Part shown: piece after piece, positions 1 to 5,155 of the stretch
Layout of the letters: each line of letters opens with the position of its first letter
How positions within the stretch are numbered: position 1 is the first letter of the stretch
Assembly (NCBI GenBank): GCA_015494375.1
Contig: WGBL01000205.1
Location: 1 to 7,913, forward strand
DNA length: 7,913 nt
Reading direction: 5' to 3'
Source: Hyphomicrobiales bacterium
Lineage (GTDB): Bacteria > Pseudomonadota > Alphaproteobacteria > Rhizobiales > S144-23
Program-made: the position numbers and the translations under genes
The notes under the pieces: generated by a model
Told to the model about the DNA's origin: nothing
Databases searched by the model: none
Seen by the model: the letters and a program-made list of their open reading frames with translations, nothing else

Positions 1-78
1 AACTGGTTTCGGCGTTGCGACAACCCCCGAAGTAAGCGCGAATAGCGCCAATGCGCCCCAGATTGCAATGCGTTTCAT
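1..78 (-). CDS. N-terminal fragment of an exported protein, cut by the window edge
   Basis: An ATG at 78 (minus strand) opens 26 codons that stay open to the window edge. The translation begins MKRIAIWGALALFALTSG, with a short basic start, a hydrophobic core and then small residues (GVVATPKPV). This is a typical Sec signal peptide with probable cleavage near the VVA/T junction. A GGGAGG Shine-Dalgarno lies about 8 nt upstream of the ATG, which supports the start. The gene lies on the same strand as the PAN-domain gene, 84 bp beyond its stop, so the two could be co-transcribed. The mature protein is outside the window and its function cannot be stated. Confidence 0.6.
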   Translation of the reverse strand, partial: MKRIAIWGALALFALTSGVVATPKPV

Positions 79-92
79 CAACCAAACCTCCC

Positions 93-186
93 TTCCGGCA
101 GTTTCAACCGGTCACTTCATCAAATGCAGCACGCTTTCGCGCCCCGCCTGTTGCAATTGTTCCTATGGGCGGAGCAACTGCCGGAA
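93..186. repeat. 11-bp perfect inverted repeat around the end of the PAN-domain gene
   Basis: TTCCGGCAGTT at 93-103 is the exact reverse complement of AACTGCCGGAA at 176-186. The arms are 72 nt apart. One arm lies in the last codons of the PAN-domain gene and the other in the gap before the next minus-strand gene. The loop is long for an intrinsic terminator and no T-tract follows. It could be an mRNA 3'-end structure or a coincidence. Confidence 0.35.
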
Positions 187-1161
187 AAACCTAAACCTCT
201 TGCGCCTGCGCTCGCATTTCCTTACCTCGCGCTCGAGGTTTTGGATCGCAGTGCGAAGGTTTGAATCGCTTTGATCCAAGCACCATCTATAGTGACGATC
301 ACGGTCGCTATGGAAATAGAAGCCTCCATAGCCGCAGCGGAGCCGGATCTGACGATCGTTGAGCGCAACGAGGCGTTTTGCGGCCTCTCGGCATTTGGGG
401 TTGACGGCGCGACCCCCACGCGAGAGACAGCGGCGGATGAGCCGCTCGCGGCGGCGGATCCTGTCCTCGGCGGCGGCCTGGCTGGCGCCTTCGCACCAGC
501 GGGTCAGCGCACGGACGCTGTCGCTCCAGAGCTCGCCGCGAAGGCCGCAATCATAGCGCTCGTTCGTCTCGTTTTGCGCAACCGATATGCGGGCATAGTG
601 ATCGCAACGGATGTTGCGGGTGCGGCCGGCAATCTGGACACAGTCCTCAAGCGCCAGTTTGCGGGATTGCGCCTCGGCACGGCGCGCCCGCGGCGAAAGA
701 CGCAAGCAGCGGCGGTAGTGGCGATTGTAATTGCCATGCCAAAGCGGCCCGCGCAGCCGACAGCGATCGACCAGGTTCTGCTCATAGTCGTCAACCGCTT
801 GAGAAGCGAACTCGGCGCACAAGACCTCCGCCGTCTCGGTGGGTGGTCGCTCTGTCTTGACACCCGAAACACAACAGCGGTTGGGAAGGGCAATGCCTTT
901 GATGCGCTTGAGCCGGCACTGGCCGGTGGTCTTGATGAAGGTCCAGGCCTTGCAGCGGGGATCTCGATCACAGCGCCTCTTGCATTGGCGGAAACCATCG
1001 AGCGTAAGCCGCTCATAGTCGCCACCAAGGCGAATGCGATTGCGGTCGATCTCCTGTGCCCTGAGGGGCTGGGCCAGCGCCAGCTGGGTGACCACCACGA
1101 CGGTGAGCGCCGTCAGGGCCGGGACCAAAAACCTGAACGCGTTCAGAGGGGAATGAGCCAC
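163..1161 (-). CDS. Secreted PAN/Apple-domain protein with three Cys-rich repeats
   Basis: This 332-aa protein starts at a GTG (1161) behind GGGAGGG with a 5-nt spacer. Residues 1-35 form a signal peptide with a long hydrophobic stretch (FLVPALTALTVVVV) and probable cleavage near LRA/Q, so the protein should be periplasmic or extracellular. Residues about 38-102 resemble a PAN/Apple domain: GGDYERL, then C60, C64, C70, the typical KAWTFIK strand, C82 and C96-C97. PAN domains usually mediate protein or carbohydrate binding. Residues 115-316 are three copies of a 71-residue unit with cysteines at 115/134/152/174, 186/205/223/245 and 257/276/294/316. The third copy ends in a basic tail rich in Arg and Phe. 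The even number of repeat cysteines in an exported protein suggests disulfides. I see no catalytic motif; a binding or envelope structural role is inference. The PAN call is fairly sure, the repeat family is not recognised. Confidence 0.85.
   Translation of the reverse strand: MAHSPLNAFRFLVPALTALTVVVVTQLALAQPLRAQEIDRNRIRLGGDYERLTLDGFRQCKRRCDRDPRCKAWTFIKTTGQCRLKRIKGIALPNRCCVSGVKTERPPTETAEVLCAEFASQAVDDYEQNLVDRCRLRGPLWHGNYNRHYRRCLRLSPRARRAEAQSRKLALEDCVQIAGRTRNIRCDHYARISVAQNETNERYDCGLRGELWSDSVRALTRWCEGASQAAAEDRIRRRERLIRRCLSRGGRAVNPKCREAAKRLVALNDRQIRLRCGYGGFYFHSDRDRHYRWCLDQSDSNLRTAIQNLEREVRKCERRRKRFRFFRQLLRP
214..819 (-). repeat. Coding-level triplicate: 71-aa four-cysteine unit, three copies
   Basis: Copies lie at about 607-819 (residues 115-185), 394-606 (186-256) and 214-393 (257-316, last linker not needed). 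Each copy has the pattern C-x18-C-x17-C-x21-C, with an 11-residue linker to the next copy. Shared positions besides cysteine include an Ala 4 or 5 residues after the first Cys, an Asn shortly before the second Cys (N129, N200; N268 sits three residues earlier relative to the unit), Gly then an aromatic after the second Cys (GPLW, GELW, GFYF), and RRC, RWC, RWC at the third Cys. Exact 71-residue periodicity at all 12 cysteines points to internal duplication followed by divergence under structural constraint. Confidence 0.85.
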
Positions 1162-1305
1162 GCGAACCCTCCCTTTACGATTACTCTTAACTTGCTCGTT
1201 TACTTGCTGCTTTTACTTTCCCCACCCACCACGGGCGGGCGCATTCTCCAAAACAGGCTACCTTTACGCCTCTCTGTGTCTTGGGCCTTCAGCGTGTCTG
1301 GGGCC

Positions 1306-1450
1306 TTCAGCTGCACCCTCTTCAGCTCTATTCTCTCAACTGCACTCTCCGCAGCCCGCAGCTGCACTCTCCTCAGCTGCACGCTCTCTTCAGCGGCCCT
1401 CGCTCCTCGACTGCCCCCCTTTCAGTTGTGCCCTCTTCGGCGGTGCCTCC
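1306..1450. repeat. Degenerate 15-16-nt tandem repeat array, about nine units
   Basis: Reading the plus strand, units follow one another: TTCAGCTGCACCCTC (1306), TTCAGCTCTATTCTC (1321), TCAACTGCACTCTCC (1336), a 7-nt partial GCAGCCC (1351), GCAGCTGCACTCTCC (1358), TCAGCTGCACGCTCTC (1373), TTCAGCGGCCCTCGC (1389), then more diverged units at 1404, 1420 and 1436. The approximate consensus is TTCAGCTGCACTCTC. Two GGGCCTTCAGC copies just before (1282-1310) may be eroded units. Unit lengths of 7, 15 and 16 break any reading frame, which argues against a coding repeat. On the minus strand, the sense of the PAN gene, the array is purine-rich and would lie in or before its 5' leader. Confidence 0.75.
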
Positions 1451-1632
1451 TCCAAACGAGGCCTTTTGCAACTGGTCGCTCGGGCACCAATGCCGGCGTG
1501 GGAGAACCCTCCACACTCCTAACTATTCCTTTATCTCTTGGGCGAGTTCATGTCATTGCTTGCTTGTCATTGGTTGAAAGTACGCGTAGCGGCTGGCATG
1601 CCCGTGAAGTGGCCGACAAGCCCCACATCATG

Positions 1633-1661
1633 GCTCGCAAGTTGGCTCGCAACGCTCGCAA
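1633..1661. repeat. Three closely spaced GCTCGCAA direct repeats
   Basis: GCTCGCAA occurs at 1633-1640, 1645-1652 and 1654-1661, with 12- and 9-bp periods, about 340 bp upstream of the MATE start. It could be a small protein-binding cluster. The irregular period and GC-rich background make chance or slippage equally possible. Confidence 0.4.
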
Positions 1662-2001
1662 GCAATCCCTGCGGGGCGAAGGCGCACCGTTGCGCGACAG
1701 CGCCTCGAGCCGAATCCGCCCTCAACCCGCACGGGCACCTCGCCACGGCCCCCGCCATTAATGCGACGATCCACTGATGGGGAAAATAGGGCCGATATGA
1801 AAAAGTATTATGCTTAAATGGGGCGCTGGGGCAAACGATTCCTGGTTGGCACTTTATCTGAAGCTCGGCTTGGATTGACGCGCCGGCCTTTGGCGCACCG
1901 CGGAGGGGCGTCTTGCGGGCAAGGGAGCTGTGCCAGAGGATCGATAAGCCGTAGTGCGCGAGGCCATCCAAGTCATACGAAGGGCGCAGGAAACCGGAAC
2001 G

Positions 2002-3468
2002 ATGAACGAAGACGGCTTGCGCCCTCATCAAGCAGCACGGTCACCACGGTCGCCACAAGCAGCGCAATCGCAGGCCCGCTTCATCGAGGGGCCGACCATG
2101 GGCCATGTCTTGCGTATGACGGCGGCCGGCACCGTGGGGCTCATGGCGATCTTCCTTGTCGATTTCGCCGACATGTATTTTCTGAGCCTGTTGGGGGAGG
2201 TGGAGGTCGCGGCGGCGATCGGCTATGCGGGCTCGATCCTGTTTTTCACGACCTCGGTGGGCATCGGCCTGGCCATTGCCGCATCGGCGCTCGTCGCCAG
2301 AAGCATCGGTGCCGGCACCCAAGAGCGCTCCCGGCGCCTCAGCGTGCATGCCCATCTCTATGCCATCCTCGTTGCGGGCGTGTTGGCCGTGGTGACATGG
2401 GCTCTGGTGCCGCGCCTGCTCGAGGTGCTGGGGGCCGAGGGACGCGCCCATGCGCTTGCCCAGAGCTACTTGCGGATCATCGTGCCGTCGATGCCGCTCT
2501 TGGCGCTTGGCATCTGCGCATCAGGCGTTTTGCGCGCGGCGGGCGATGCCCGGGGCGCCATGCTGGTGACGCTGTCGAGTGCGGCCGTCAACGCCATCCT
2601 CGATCCCGTCTTCATCTTTGCCTTGGGGCTTGGGGTTGACGGTGCGGCATGGGCCTCGGTGGCGGCGCGGTTGGCCGCGCTCGCGGTCGGTTTTCATGGT
2701 GTCGCCATCCGCCATGGTCTGATCGCCGCCCCGACCTTGGCGGGGTTTCTCGAGGACGTCCCGGCGATCTCGAAGATTGCCTCGCTTGCGATTCTCACCA
2801 ACATCGCCACGCCGTTCGCCAATGCCTATGTCACGGGCGCCATAGCCACGTTCGGTGACGGGCCGGTCGCCGGCTGGGCCGTCGTGGGGCGGCTGGTACC
2901 GGTGGCCTTTGGCGGCGTCTTTGCGCTGTCGGGCGCGGTGGGCCCCATCCTCGGCCAGAACCTTGGTGCCGAGCGCTACGCTCGGTTGCGCGAGATCCTG
3001 AGCAACGCTCTCGTTGTGATTGTCGTCTATGTGCTTGTCGTCTGGTTGGTGCTCGCGATCGGGAGTGAGCAGATCGCAGGTGCGTTCAGCGCCAGCGGTG
3101 AGGCTCGCGCGGTCATTGTCGCGTTTTGTCGCTGGCTTGCCCCGCTCTTTGTCTTCTTCGGCGCTCTTTTTGTCGCCAATGCTGCATTCAACAACCTCGG
3201 TGCCCCCCACTATTCGACGCTTTTCAACTGGTCGCGGGCAACACTCGGCACAATCCCGCTCGTCTCGCTCGGCGCAGACATGTTCGGTGCCGCCGGCGTC
3301 ATCGCGGGCAATCTGTTTGGTGCCATGATTTTCGGCAGCGCCGCCGTCATCACCTGCTACCGCTTTATCGACGCCATCGAGAAAGGGCGAAAGGCACCCG
3401 CAAGCAGGTGGCCCGGGATGGCACGCCGCATGCTCGGCTGGCCGTTCAATATCTGGCGCAGCCGGTAA
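2002..3468 (+). CDS. MATE-family multidrug/toxin efflux transporter
   Basis: This 488-aa inner-membrane protein has the two-lobed MATE fold. After a polar N-terminal stretch of about 30 residues, the first MatE half (about 38-200) shows the family pattern HVLRM..AGTVGLM..FLVDFADMYFLSLLG, followed by SVGIGLAIAASALVAR and GAG at about 103. The second half begins near residue 255 (ISKIASLAILTN) and carries GPILGQNLGAERYARLRE near 314, the classic QnlGA motif. Alternating hydrophobic segments are consistent with 12 membrane helices, and the length is normal. MATE proteins export cationic drugs or metabolites by Na+ or H+ antiport; substrate and coupling ion cannot be read from the sequence. I chose the ATG at 2002 (AGG about 11 nt upstream). 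An in-frame GTG at 1954 would add 16 residues but has no clear ribosome site. It is transcribed away from the PAN gene, with 256 bp before the next gene, so it is probably monocistronic. Confidence 0.92.
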   Translation: MNEDGLRPHQAARSPRSPQAAQSQARFIEGPTMGHVLRMTAAGTVGLMAIFLVDFADMYFLSLLGEVEVAAAIGYAGSILFFTTSVGIGLAIAASALVARSIGAGTQERSRRLSVHAHLYAILVAGVLAVVTWALVPRLLEVLGAEGRAHALAQSYLRIIVPSMPLLALGICASGVLRAAGDARGAMLVTLSSAAVNAILDPVFIFALGLGVDGAAWASVAARLAALAVGFHGVAIRHGLIAAPTLAGFLEDVPAISKIASLAILTNIATPFANAYVTGAIATFGDGPVAGWAVVGRLVPVAFGGVFALSGAVGPILGQNLGAERYARLREILSNALVVIVVYVLVVWLVLAIGSEQIAGAFSASGEARAVIVAFCRWLAPLFVFFGALFVANAAFNNLGAPHYSTLFNWSRATLGTIPLVSLGADMFGAAGVIAGNLFGAMIFGSAAVITCYRFIDAIEKGRKAPASRWPGMARRMLGWPFNIWRSR

Positions 3469-3479
3469 GGCCCGAATGC

Positions 3480-3505
3480 TCTGGATTGCCCCTCTTCTGG
3501 ATTGC
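3480..3505. repeat. 10-bp direct repeat downstream of the MATE gene
   Basis: TCTGGATTGC occurs at 3480-3489 and again at 3496-3505, a 16-bp period separated by CCCTCT. It starts 12 bp after the MATE stop. No hairpin plus T-tract terminator was found for the MATE gene in this stretch. Confidence 0.5.
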
Positions 3506-3575
3506 TCCGAATTTGGCGCGGCCGCTCGTGGCCCAGAGGGAATGCGCTGAGCGGTCCGCGAACCGGGACCCGACG

Positions 3576-3629
3576 GCCGACATGGCCGAGATGTCTAAGC
3601 CGACATGGCCGAGATGTCTCACATGTGAG
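3576..3629. promoter_or_regulatory. Twin 21-bp dyad repeats plus 12-bp palindrome, candidate operator
   Basis: A perfect 21-bp direct repeat occupies 3576-3596 and 3599-3619, with a 23-bp start-to-start spacing. Each copy contains its own dyad, GACAT-GGCCGAG-ATGTC (3579-3595 and 3602-3618). Immediately overlapping is a perfect 12-bp palindrome, CTCACATGTGAG (3618-3629). All three share ACAT/ATGT half-sites. The cluster ends 95 bp before the start of the stand-alone DUF937-type gene and 108 bp after the MATE stop, as expected for an upstream operator. The regulator is unknown. The arms could also fold as RNA hairpins if transcribed. Confidence 0.55.
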
Positions 3630-3724
3630 CAAAACACCTCCACCATACGCGCGCTGGCAAATCTTCTCGATTTCATCTAGAGTTAATGGTGCCCGTAGTC
3701 AGTTGAGCGTATGCGGGGGCGACG

Positions 3725-4306
3725 ATGAAAATCTATGGCTGCATGGCTGCGGCCCAGCAGGGGCGTGCATTCTATCACCTTGGTCGCCGCTATCAGATCG
3801 GCGAAAGGGCGGCGGGTGAGGTTGTGCGTTTGCTTTTGCCCGAACTGCTAGCCTGCCTGCACGCCTGGACGACGACGCCCGAAGGCATGGCGTCTTTTCT
3901 CTCCCAACTGAGCGGCGAAGACTATCTGCGCATCTATCACGAAACCAATGGCATCAGCGATCGTGCTGCGCGCGAGTTGGGGCTTGCGTTGATCATCCAG
4001 CTCGTGGCTGCGCGGCAGTTGAGCCTGCCCTCGCTGGAAAACGCCGCCAAGGCGGTCGGGCTCGAGGTCAACGACATTGCCCGCATGCTGCCCGCCATCG
4101 TGGTCTTGATGGTTGCGGCCATTCGTATCGTGGCGGAAGGGCCGTTCCGCCAAACCCTTTCCCGGCTCGAGAACAGTCCGCAGCTCGGCAATGCCGTGCC
4201 GGACCCGTTCGCGCGGCTGGCACAAATCGTTCGGCAATCGGGTCGCAGCTCGGCCGAGCGCCGTAACAGCGCGGTCGAAGGATTTCCCCTCCGTGGACTG
4301 GTCTGA
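3725..4306 (+). CDS. DUF937-type protein, stand-alone paralog
   Basis: This 193-aa soluble protein starts at ATG 3725, behind a GGGGG run about 4-8 nt upstream. The region of residues 1-135 has the helical DUF937/YidB-like layout: MAAAQQGRAFYHLG, then a short helix, VVRLLLPELL, a central region with IY.ETNGI, and a C-terminal hydrophobic helix MLPAIVVLMVAAI. No signal peptide or certain membrane helix is seen. The last 45 residues are polar and probably disordered. It aligns without a gap to the head of the bactofilin fusion at 5156 over 129 residues with 45 identities (counted by eye), so the two are tandem-duplicate paralogs that kept the same start. The biochemical role of DUF937 proteins is not established, so none is assigned. 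It may be controlled by the dyad repeats at 3576-3629. A GC-rich hairpin follows the stop directly, which suggests a monocistronic unit. The DUF937 link rests on pattern memory and is moderately sure. Confidence 0.75.
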   Translation: MKIYGCMAAAQQGRAFYHLGRRYQIGERAAGEVVRLLLPELLACLHAWTTTPEGMASFLSQLSGEDYLRIYHETNGISDRAARELGLALIIQLVAARQLSLPSLENAAKAVGLEVNDIARMLPAIVVLMVAAIRIVAEGPFRQTLSRLENSPQLGNAVPDPFARLAQIVRQSGRSSAERRNSAVEGFPLRGLV

Positions 4307-4320
4307 CGGGCCGGGCCGTC
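4305..4320 (+). terminator. GC-rich hairpin at the end of the DUF937-type gene
   Basis: GACGG (4305-4309) pairs with CCGTC (4316-4320) around a 6-nt loop GCCGGG. The stem begins inside the TGA stop of the upstream gene. No T-tract follows, so it is at best a weak intrinsic terminator or an mRNA-protecting stem. Confidence 0.35.
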
Positions 4321-4409
4321 TCGACAATGACACTCGACCGACCCGACCCTCACGCCGCCAACTGGCCAATACCTCCGCCAACAGGGCAATCAGGCCGCGA
4401 TTTTGGCGG

Positions 4410-4437
4410 TCATAGGGCTTCGTGGGCGGCCCTATGA
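4410..4437. other. Perfect 9-bp-stem hairpin in the intergenic region
   Basis: TCATAGGGC (4410-4418) is exactly complementary to GCCCTATGA (4429-4437), with a 10-nt loop TTCGTGGGCG. It lies 104 bp beyond the stop of the stand-alone DUF937-type gene. There is no T-tract on either side, so a conventional terminator is doubtful. It could be part of a small RNA, an mRNA 3' structure or a protein-binding dyad. Confidence 0.5.
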
Positions 4438-4739
4438 TTGTGCGGGCTTGTTCGGGTCGCTATGTGTTCGTTGGGTCGCCACATCTCATGCGATCGTCGG
4501 GCAAACATGGGCTCTTGAGCTCCTGGACGCCATCATTCGATGGCCGGGGCAATTATTTTCATCGTTTCCGGCAGGCATGCCCCGCGGCCTGATGAACCGT
4601 TAACGTCGCCTTTCGAGCACTCGTCCTCTCCCGCGCCATTCCATATTTCTTTGAGTGCTTCCTATTGGTCAACGCTGACGCAATCAAAGATAGCATATTG
4701 GCTTTTTGCTCTCAAAAGTAGCAATAAGGAGGATTTCCG

Positions 4740-4787
4740 GTGTTCATGGAAAAAATGTTATCATTTCAAGATTTTACCGGCTGGTGA
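4740..4787 (+). CDS. Possible 15-codon leader peptide behind a near-perfect Shine-Dalgarno
   Basis: TAAGGAGGA (4725-4733) matches the 16S anti-Shine-Dalgarno complement almost fully and sits 7 nt before a GTG at 4740, an ideal spacing. The frame encodes MFMEKMLSFQDFTGW (GTG read as Met) and ends in tandem stops TGA TAA. An alternative start is the ATG at 4746. AGCAATA (4720-4726), which overlaps the first bases of the Shine-Dalgarno, is exactly complementary to TATTGCT (4798-4804) just past the stops. It is also nearly complementary to TTTTGCT (4704-4710) and TATTGGCT (4696-4703) upstream. That arrangement allows mutually exclusive pairings, as in attenuating leaders. The peptide is unrecognised. 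It could be an uORF for the gene at 5156, a small free peptide, or a chance Shine-Dalgarno in AT-rich DNA. Confidence 0.35.
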   Translation: MFMEKMLSFQDFTGW

Positions 4788-4809
4788 TAAATTCGCATAT
4801 TGCTCGGAT

Positions 4810-5127
4810 TAGGAGCATGGGCCGCGTGCACAACGGAGATGGCGGGGACGAAGGAGACAAATGAAAGGTGCGGCAGCGGCAACAATAGCGGGGACAAATC
4901 AACGGCCGAGGCAGCGGGGACAGCAGCGAAAATTGAACCACAAGGCGAGCGTGAGCAGCGCTGACGAATGAGCCGCCAAGGCGGCGGGGCAGCGGTGGCG
5001 TAGCGGTGTACATGAGCGGGACAAACGAACTGCGACGGTAGCGAGGGCAAATGAACCGCGGTGGGGCAAGCGGGCCGCGGTAGCAAACAAAACGCGGTAG
5101 CAAACAAACCGCGGTAACGAACAAAAA
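4810..5127. repeat. Purine-rich degenerate repeats ending in three 17-bp tandem units
   Basis: The clearest part is three consecutive 17-bp units: GCGGTAGCAAACAAAAC (5077-5093), GCGGTAGCAAACAAACC (5094-5110) and GCGGTAACGAACAAAAA (5111-5127). Upstream the tract is a looser mosaic of AGCGGGGACAAATGAA-like and CCGCGGT-like words, for example near 4837-4866, 4890-4903, 5017-5030 and 5037-5062. Spacing there is irregular, from about 13 to 30 nt. It ends 28 bp before the bactofilin-fusion start, so if transcribed it is that gene's 5' leader. It carries many stops in the plus frames and is not coding. There are no uniform repeats with unique spacers, so it is not a CRISPR array. Confidence 0.7.
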
Positions 5128-5155
5128 AGGGTCGCTGTGCGTGCGTGAGGGCCCG

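Larger units (their letters stand above)
1162..2001. other. 840-bp gene-free divergent intergenic region
   Basis: This region lies between the divergent PAN-domain and MATE genes. Contents: the PAN gene leader with its Shine-Dalgarno (1167-1173), a degenerate 15-nt repeat array (1306-1450), a triple GCTCGCAA cluster (1633-1661) and an AT-rich patch around 1796-1817 (ATATGAAAAAGTATTATGC). That patch contains TATTAT on the plus strand and CATAAT on the minus strand, which could serve as a -10, but no convincing -35 sits at the right distance on either strand. Open frames here on both strands lack a plausible start or protein-like composition, so I call none of them genes. Confidence 0.6.
4307..5155. 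other. 849-bp intergenic/leader region between the two DUF937-type genes
   Basis: From left to right it holds the stop-proximal hairpin (4305-4320), a perfect 9-bp-stem hairpin (4410-4437), an AT-rich island (35% GC over 4681-4800 by hand count) with a possible 15-codon ORF, and a purine-rich degenerate repeat tract (about 4810-5127) running up to the bactofilin-fusion gene. In 4438-4680 I see nothing I can support. All three minus-strand frames are open across the repeat tract simply because the plus strand is purine-rich and lacks TTA, CTA and TCA. These are not called as genes. Confidence 0.6.

Noticed and set aside
1200..1424. A minus-strand frame with VQLRR/VQLRA/RIELK/RVQLK words, resembling a decayed pentapeptide-repeat gene
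   Set aside because: The 7-nt and 16-nt units shift the frame, the A-(D/N)-L-x-x core is absent, and the start would be a GTG without a Shine-Dalgarno. The 15-nt DNA repeat explains the pattern.
271..1761. A 496-codon plus-strand open frame opposite the PAN-domain gene
   Set aside because: It is the antisense shadow of a GC-rich gene that continues into the CT-rich repeat tract. It has no Shine-Dalgarno, no domain-like pattern, and low-complexity Leu/Ser output over the repeats.
1797..1817. A six-codon ORF MKKYYA with an AGGG five nt upstream
   Set aside because: It is too short to separate from chance in an AT-rich patch. It lies 185 bp from the MATE start with no supporting stem-loops.
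1954..2001. A GTG start at 1954 for the MATE transporter
   Set aside because: It has no clear Shine-Dalgarno, and the extra 16 residues are polar and unlike a MATE N-terminus. The ATG at 2002 gives a normal family length.
1567..2031. A 154-codon minus-strand open frame in the divergent intergenic region
   Set aside because: No ribosome site, mixed composition, no recognisable segment, and it overlaps the 5' end of the MATE gene.
4540..4812. A 90-codon plus-strand open frame through the AT-rich island
   Set aside because: The start lacks a Shine-Dalgarno and the composition is not protein-like. The strong TAAGGAGGA lies inside it and serves a different frame.
4810..5127. A possible CRISPR array or iteron origin
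   Set aside because: Units are too short, adjoining and irregular, with no unique spacers of constant length. No cas gene or replication initiator is present in the window.
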